10,825 bases of DNA, from the NCBI GenBank assembly GCA_015258485.1, contig JABZIF010000031.1:1-10825 (forward strand), written 5' to 3'. This document shows, one piece after another, positions 7,472 to 10,825 of the stretch (its first letter is position 1; each line of letters starts with the position of its first letter). The DNA comes from Atopobiaceae bacterium (GTDB taxonomy: Bacteria > Actinomycetota > Coriobacteriia > Coriobacteriales > Atopobiaceae). Under the pieces are notes generated by a model. The model had not been told where the DNA came from and did not search any database. It saw only the letters and a program-made list of their open reading frames with translations. The translations under genes were made by a program, and so were the position numbers.

Positions 7472-7483
7472 GAACATAGGTTC
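7472..7483 (-). promoter_or_regulatory. Putative LexA (SOS) box ahead of nadK-recN
   Basis: The palindrome GAAC-N4-GTTC (GAACCTATGTTC on the minus strand, flanked by a further complementary A/T pair) is an exact match to the core LexA/DinR box known in Bacillus and actinobacteria. Its last base overlaps the tlyA stop codon, and it lies about 31 bases upstream of the TATACT -10. RecN is a classic SOS gene, which makes the assignment plausible. LexA itself is outside the window. Confidence 0.65.
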
Positions 7484-8286
7484 TATATTATTTGTACACT
7501 GTGCTCATACACTACAGACTGTAAATTCAGCTGACGTGGCTCTGCATTACATTGTCCAAATAATAAATATTCCACATTGCCCTTTGCGCCATGTATTGGA
7601 CTCTCACAGGCACCCAGAGGTCCCAATTTTGCATCTGTAAAAGCAGAAGTAACATTTTGTAAAACCTGTAATCTAACAGTGGGATCAGTGACAATACCTC
7701 CCGCTCCCACATCTTCTTTTTTTGCCTCAAACTGTGGCTTTACCAAAGTCACAAAAATACCGTCCTGTTTAAGAACCTCTAAAACTGCAGGTAAAATAGT
7801 TATAACTGAAGTAAAGGAAACATCACTTACTGCAACATCAAAAACGTCGTTATATCCCAACTGCGGAAGATTAACTACATTAGTGCGCTCAAGTAATTCG
7901 ACCCTGTCATCATTTCTCAGCGACCAGTCAAATTGAGCATATCCAACGTCTACCGAAGTAACCAGAGCCGCACCATATTGAAGCAAACAATCTGTAAATC
8001 CACCGGTAGAACAACCAATATCTAAGCATCTCTTCTGTACAACATCAAGCTGAAAAGCTTCAAATGCTCGCTCAAGCTTAAGACCACCTCGACTTACATA
8101 AACAGGCGCCCCTTTTACCTGTAGATATATCCCCTCTGGAACAAGTTCACCAGCAGAAAGTATTTTTCTATTTGTTGTGGAAACATCACCTGATAATACA
8201 GCACGCATCGCTGTATCAGCATCTTTAAAAAACCCTTGCCTTACCAGCTCTTCATCGACTCTATGACGAGAAATACGATGAGACAC
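7483..8286 (-). CDS. tlyA: TlyA-family rRNA 2'-O-methyltransferase (S4 + FtsJ domains)
   Basis: TlyA proteins methylate ribose 2'-OH groups in rRNA; the mycobacterial enzyme modifies 16S C1409 and 23S C1920 and determines capreomycin sensitivity. The 267-residue product has an N-terminal S4-type RNA-binding domain (about 5-60) and an FtsJ-like methyltransferase domain with SRGGLKLERA (65-74), the SAM loop LDIGCSTGGFTDCLL (88-102), SDVSFTS (154-160), LVKPQFEA (181-188) and GNVEYLL (236-242). K70, D155, K183 and E239 form the K-D-K-E catalytic tetrad of this fold. Some family members have been reported as haemolysins, but the sequence supports the methyltransferase role. The GTG start shares its first G with the last base of the xseB stop (TAGTG), so translation is probably coupled. 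Confidence 0.93.
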   Translation of the reverse strand: MSHRISRHRVDEELVRQGFFKDADTAMRAVLSGDVSTTNRKILSAGELVPEGIYLQVKGAPVYVSRGGLKLERAFEAFQLDVVQKRCLDIGCSTGGFTDCLLQYGAALVTSVDVGYAQFDWSLRNDDRVELLERTNVVNLPQLGYNDVFDVAVSDVSFTSVITILPAVLEVLKQDGIFVTLVKPQFEAKKEDVGAGGIVTDPTVRLQVLQNVTSAFTDAKLGPLGACESPIHGAKGNVEYLLFGQCNAEPRQLNLQSVVYEHSVQII

Positions 8287-8633
8287 TAGTCTTCATTACT
8301 TTCTGAAACAGATATCTGTGACTCCTGTTGGACAGAAACGTCTTGCTTGGTATCTAAAGACCCTTCAGCTAAATTCTCTACCTGGTCAGAGACAGTATCT
8401 TCAACCGTATTAGAGTCTTTTTGTATCTGAACTAAACGTTCTTCTTCCTCAGTAGTAAATTCTGTAGTGTCTACCATAGTGACTGCTTTGGAACCAAGCG
8501 CAATAGCTTCATCAAACAAATCAAGTGAATGCTCCAAAGATATATCTTTATCACGAACTTGATCAACAATTGAATCAAGTCGAGCAGTAATTTGATCAAA
8601 ACTTTGATATTCAGACGTATTTACTTTAGTCAT
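8286..8633 (-). CDS. xseB: Exodeoxyribonuclease VII small subunit, with an acidic tail
   Basis: XseB is the small subunit that binds in several copies to XseA to make exonuclease VII, which degrades single-stranded DNA in both directions. Residues about 8-50 show the family core: SFDQITARLDSIVDQV followed by ISLEHSLDLFDEAIALG. Most XseB proteins are 60-85 residues. This one has 115 because of a tail from about residue 55 that is rich in Glu, Asp, Ser and Gln and looks disordered. The gene starts two bases after the nusB stop and its stop overlaps the tlyA start, so it is embedded in a coupled operon. No xseA gene lies next to it, although the two often adjoin; the large subunit must be elsewhere if the enzyme exists. 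The assignment rests on a short core plus context. Confidence 0.8.
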   Translation of the reverse strand: MTKVNTSEYQSFDQITARLDSIVDQVRDKDISLEHSLDLFDEAIALGSKAVTMVDTTEFTTEEEERLVQIQKDSNTVEDTVSDQVENLAEGSLDTKQDVSVQQESQISVSESNED

Positions 8634-8635
8634 AA

Positions 8636-9142
8636 CTACTCAATATCTTCCTTAGAAGACTCTACCAACATATCAGCGTTTCTTACTTCTTCAGTTTCCT
8701 TGCTAGTGCATAAAACAGAGAAATCTTTACCTGCTTCAAGGCTATCAACAATACAACCAAGAACCCCGTTAATAAAGCGAGGCGAATCAGCTCCACAATA
8801 CGCACGAGCAAGATCAACAACCTCATTAATTGCAACAGCCGGATCAACCTCTGGAACTTCTAAAATCTCATAGAGAGATATGCGAAGCAAATTCCTATCA
8901 ACTGAAGGCATACGATCAAGTGCCCAATCTTTTGCATACGACGCAATAATACTATCAAGATTATCTCTTATTGCGTCTGTACCCACCGCAAGCTCTTGGG
9001 CATACTCATCCAAAGGACCATCAGAAAGTGTATAGTCTCCACCCAAGACTTCTGTGACAGTACGGTTTGTTGCCTCTGCCTGAAAGAGAAGTTGTAAAGC
9101 TTGACTCCGAGCACGGGTACGTCCAAAAAACTTAGTGCTCAA
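8636..9142 (-). CDS. nusB: Transcription antitermination factor NusB
   Basis: NusB with NusE (S10) binds boxA in rRNA leaders and supports antitermination of rRNA transcription. The 168-residue product has the all-helical NusB pattern: RTRARSQALQLLFQAE (8-23), DRMPSVDRNLLRISLYEI (76-93), AINEVVDLARAY (104-115) and RFINGVLGCI (122-131). Residues from about 139 on form an acidic C-terminal extension beyond the usual 130-145 residue length. The start codon is TTG: an in-frame stop lies only four codons upstream, no other start is available before the conserved region, and a strong AAGGAG site sits five bases before it. It begins two bases after the upstream Asp23-family gene, the same order (yqhY-nusB) as in Bacillus subtilis. 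Confidence 0.94.
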   Translation of the reverse strand: MSTKFFGRTRARSQALQLLFQAEATNRTVTEVLGGDYTLSDGPLDEYAQELAVGTDAIRDNLDSIIASYAKDWALDRMPSVDRNLLRISLYEILEVPEVDPAVAINEVVDLARAYCGADSPRFINGVLGCIVDSLEAGKDFSVLCTSKETEEVRNADMLVESSKEDIE

Positions 9143-9144
9143 GC

Positions 9145-9510
9145 CTACTCCTTAGGAAATACAAGGCTGTCAATATATACGTCAACAGAAGAAACGCTGA
9201 CACCAATTTGTTCACTCACAGCAGTAGCAACTGCTAAGCGCACATCGGATGCAAGACTGGTAAAAGGATACCCATAAAAAACAGTAAGGTGTACACCAAG
9301 GTGTAGCTGTTCATTTTCTACAGAAGACTCGACAGCCTGCTCTGGAGAAAGGCTTCTACTAGTGAAAACATTAATTAAATTTGATGCTAGCGTATCATTT
9401 CCGCCTACGGAGGCCACGCCTTCAACGTTTCCTGCAGCTCCAGAAACAACTGTTGAAACTACATCTTTAGAGATGCCAATACCAGCTATACGAAGCTCTG
9501 TTTCAGCCAT
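9145..9510 (-). CDS. Asp23/Gls24 (DUF322) family protein, YqhY-like
   Basis: The 121-residue product fits the Asp23/Gls24 family: an N-terminal ISKDVVSTVVSGAAGNVEGV (13-32), the central beta segment LHLGVHLTVFYGYPFTSLA (69-87), then a helix and a terminal VSSVDVYIDSLVF (106-118). There is no signal peptide or membrane helix, so it should be cytoplasmic, with any membrane location through partners. Family members are linked to envelope stress (Asp23 in Staphylococcus) and, for YqhY of B. subtilis, to control of acetyl-CoA carboxylase. Here it sits between efp and nusB, as yqhY does in Bacillus, but without accBC. The ribosome site is excellent (AGGAGGT at 9521-9515). The family is clear; the function in this organism is not. 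Confidence 0.85.
   Translation of the reverse strand: MAETELRIAGIGISKDVVSTVVSGAAGNVEGVASVGGNDTLASNLINVFTSRSLSPEQAVESSVENEQLHLGVHLTVFYGYPFTSLASDVRLAVATAVSEQIGVSVSSVDVYIDSLVFPKE
9148..9153 (-). promoter_or_regulatory. Strong ribosome binding site for the TTG start of nusB
   Basis: AAGGAG on the minus strand, five bases before TTG at 9142, is embedded in the last codons of the upstream Asp23-family gene. It confirms the rare start codon and implies efficient initiation. Confidence 0.8.
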
Positions 9511-9581
9511 GATTACCTCCTAGAAAAAGACAACTGCCTTTAAAGCTCATCACACATCAATTAGAACAATGCCACAAAGAT

Positions 9582-10145
9582 TTATACACGAGAAACAAAC
9601 TTACCGTCACGTGTATCGACCTTAATACGCTCACCCTGGTTTAGATACATTGGAACCTGTAAAGTTGCTCCGGTCTCGATAGTCGCAGGCTTTGTGCCGC
9701 CCTGCACCGTATCACCCTTAAAACCAGGATCGGTCTCAGTAATCTCAGCCTCAATAAACATAGGAGGCTCAACACCTAGAAGTTCTGTATCTGCATATAA
9801 CAGCTGGGCATTATCGTTCTCTTTAAACCAGACACTTTTCTCGCCAATAAAATCGGCAGGAACAGCGACCTGCTCATACGTATCATTGTCCATAAAATAA
9901 TAGGACTCACCATCATTATAAAGATACTGCATCTCTTTGGTGATAAGAAGAACGTTCTCAAATTTTGTTCCCGCATTGCAAGTTTGATCAATGACGCGAC
10001 CAGAACGAAGATCACGAATCTTATAGCGAACAAAAGCGCCACCTTTACCAGGCTTAACATGTTGGAACTCAACGATAGTGTAGTACTTATCGTTAATCTT
10101 AAGCCCAAGGCCGTTTTTGAAATCTGCGGTACTAATAGTTGCCAC
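9582..10145 (-). CDS. efp: Translation elongation factor P
   Basis: EF-P binds between the P and E sites and rescues ribosomes stalled on polyproline stretches. The 187-residue product has the three beta-barrel domains: a KOW-like N-terminal domain (1-65), the OB domain (about 67-128) and the C-terminal OB domain ending GERIKVDTRDGKFVSRV (171-187). The functional tip is HVKPGKGGAFVR (29-40), with K34 at the position modified by beta-lysine in E. coli and by aminopentanol in Bacillus. No modification enzyme is encoded nearby. The start is GTG with a moderate GGAAAG site. It is the first gene of the operon that continues through tlyA, with a promoter candidate at 10224-10253; a 71-base gap without a terminator separates it from the Asp23-family gene. 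Confidence 0.97.
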   Translation of the reverse strand: MATISTADFKNGLGLKINDKYYTIVEFQHVKPGKGGAFVRYKIRDLRSGRVIDQTCNAGTKFENVLLITKEMQYLYNDGESYYFMDNDTYEQVAVPADFIGEKSVWFKENDNAQLLYADTELLGVEPPMFIEAEITETDPGFKGDTVQGGTKPATIETGATLQVPMYLNQGERIKVDTRDGKFVSRV

Positions 10146-10223
10146 GTCTTACTCTTTCCACTCGATAAAGCCACGAGAGATCTGTAAATTTAAAACTACT
10201 CACTTACCATGACTCGTGACACG

Positions 10224-10253
10224 TATATACACGTTGGATTTTATCAGTTTCAA
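10224..10253 (-). promoter_or_regulatory. Candidate promoter of the efp operon
   Basis: TTGAAA (10253-10248) and TATATA (10229-10224) are separated by 18 bases on the minus strand, a reasonable housekeeping promoter with a leader of about 70 bases before the efp GTG. Two ACGTGT direct repeats, 10 bases apart, overlap the -10. Confidence 0.5.
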
Positions 10254-10267
10254 GCATTCTCTGCTTG
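10251..10267 (-). repeat. Short inverted repeat between manO and efp
   Basis: CAAGCA-GAGAA-TGCTTG could form a 6-bp hairpin 28 bases past the manO stop codon. No T-run follows, so it is not a convincing terminator; it also touches the proposed -35 of the efp promoter. Confidence 0.35.
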
Positions 10268-10294
10268 CAGCTCTCATAAAAATGTAAAATTAGC

Positions 10295-10699
10295 TCATTT
10301 TCTTTTAAAGAGATTCACAAGGTAACTCGGTACTTTAGGAATCTGGGCAATGCCATGTTTAAATACATACCAAAAACTGGGAGAACGAACGAGTTTCTCG
10401 TCACCTATATAGGTACGAATGCAGCGCAGCGTTTCTTTGTTATCGCGTGTTGAAAATGAATACGTTCCATTCTTTTTTGTAAACACAGCAAAACGAGAAA
10501 TGATCTTTCCTCTTTGCATAACTGATGCGGAAACATAATCTATTTCATCCCAAGGAATCTGAATAAAGTCCTCAGGATTTTTCTCGTTATAAAACTCAAA
10601 CGCATTATTTCCAATCAAAATATCACCGTACGTTGAAAGACCATGAAATGACGTAGCTTTTATTGTCAAGTCAATCGTACTATTTTGCGACTGCGCCAT
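10295..10699 (-). CDS. manO: DUF956 family protein, ManO-like (mannose PTS associated)
   Basis: The product has 134 residues from the ATG at 10699, which follows an AAGGGG ribosome site by four bases; the frame is open to a GTG at 10729, but that would lie inside a terminator hairpin. The sequence matches the DUF956 pattern: TIDLTIKATSFHGLSTYG, then FEFYNEKN, the central IQIPWDEIDYVSASV, RFAVFTKKNGTYSFSTRD and a basic C-terminus with LVRSPSF. In lactic acid bacteria such genes lie next to the mannose/glucose PTS (man) operon, and ManO has been described as its regulator. The fold resembles small PH/GRAM-like beta domains by pattern, which is an inference. There is no membrane helix or signal peptide. 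The upstream gene remnant and terminator fit a PTS operon ending just before it. Confidence 0.85.
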   Translation of the reverse strand: MAQSQNSTIDLTIKATSFHGLSTYGDILIGNNAFEFYNEKNPEDFIQIPWDEIDYVSASVMQRGKIISRFAVFTKKNGTYSFSTRDNKETLRCIRTYIGDEKLVRSPSFWYVFKHGIAQIPKVPSYLVNLFKRK

Positions 10700-10709
10700 A
10701 AATCCCCTT

Positions 10710-10743
10710 AAAAGATAGGTCGCACCCACGATAGAATGCGACC
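10710..10743 (-). terminator. Intrinsic terminator between the upstream gene and manO
   Basis: On the minus strand GGTCGCA and TGCGACC form a perfect 7-bp stem with a 12-base loop, followed by TATCTTTT. The T-run ends seven bases before the ribosome site of manO begins to matter for initiation, so read-through would be needed for manO to be cotranscribed with the upstream gene; the hairpin may act as an attenuator. Confidence 0.75.
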
Positions 10744-10792
10744 TTTCTAAGCATCAATTCTTGCAAACTATTCACAAGATATATTAAAAATA

Positions 10793-10825
10793 TTACATAA
10801 AACCAAAGAATCGACCAATAATACC
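10793..10825 (-). CDS. C-terminal end of an upstream gene, possibly mannose-type PTS IID component
   Basis: The frame GIIGRFFGFM followed by TAA is open from the window edge. Glycine- and aromatic-rich hydrophobic ends of this kind are typical of mannose-family PTS IID (ManZ) subunits. The DUF956 gene next door commonly follows man PTS genes. Only ten residues are visible, so this is a suggestion from context and not an identification. Confidence 0.4.
   Translation of the reverse strand, partial: GIIGRFFGFM

Noticed and set aside
7471..7484. Intrinsic terminator for tlyA at the AGAAC/GTTCT hairpin
   Set aside because: The stem is only 5 bp and the T-run lies about 13 bases further on; the palindrome is better explained as a LexA box.
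9776..10174. Minus-strand open frame of 132 codons overlapping efp
   Set aside because: It is a different frame of the unambiguous efp gene, with a low-complexity hydrophobic translation typical of a frame shadow.
10700..10729. GTG start ten codons upstream for the DUF956 gene
   Set aside because: It lies inside the terminator hairpin and lacks a ribosome site; the ATG at 10699 has AAGGGG at proper spacing.

Overview
The window reads as a conserved, almost entirely minus-strand stretch of a low-to-moderate-GC actinobacterial chromosome. The most likely source is the Coriobacteriia (Atopobium/Lancefieldella/Olsenella type). Support is the combination of efp, an Asp23-family gene, nusB, xseB, tlyA, nadK and recN in a row, a Gram-positive/actinobacterial type SOS box, strong AGGAGG-type ribosome binding sites, frequent GTG/TTG starts, and a mannose-PTS-linked DUF956 gene. 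The genus is an inference. No plus-strand gene, RNA gene, mobile element or CRISPR array was seen.

Layout in the direction of transcription (right to left): (1) 10825-10295, the last ten codons of what may be a mannose-type PTS IID gene, an intrinsic terminator, and the DUF956/ManO gene. (2) 10294-4884, a promoter region and then efp, an asp23/yqhY-like gene, nusB, xseB and tlyA, tightly packed or overlapping; a short gap with a GAAC-N4-GTTC SOS-type box and a -10 element leads into nadK and recN. (3) 4883-2171, pyrG with a short structured leader, closely followed by xerD. (4) 2170-1813, a 358-base non-coding region, AT-rich in its distal part, that ends in the mraZ promoter. (5) 1812-1, mraZ, rsmH and the start of an ftsL-like gene, the head of a division and cell wall (dcw) cluster continuing beyond position 1.

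The genes are mostly housekeeping: translation (EF-P, RsmH, TlyA), transcription antitermination (NusB), DNA repair and chromosome maintenance (XseB, RecN, XerD), NADP and CTP synthesis (NadK, PyrG), and division (MraZ, RsmH, FtsL-like). No new multi-gene system is evident. The points worth a second look are regulatory: four GTGT boxes in exact 10-bp register upstream of mraZ (a probable MraZ operator), a SOS-type box overlapping the tlyA stop codon ahead of nadK-recN, possible RNA structures in the mraZ and pyrG leaders, and an xseB gene without xseA beside it.
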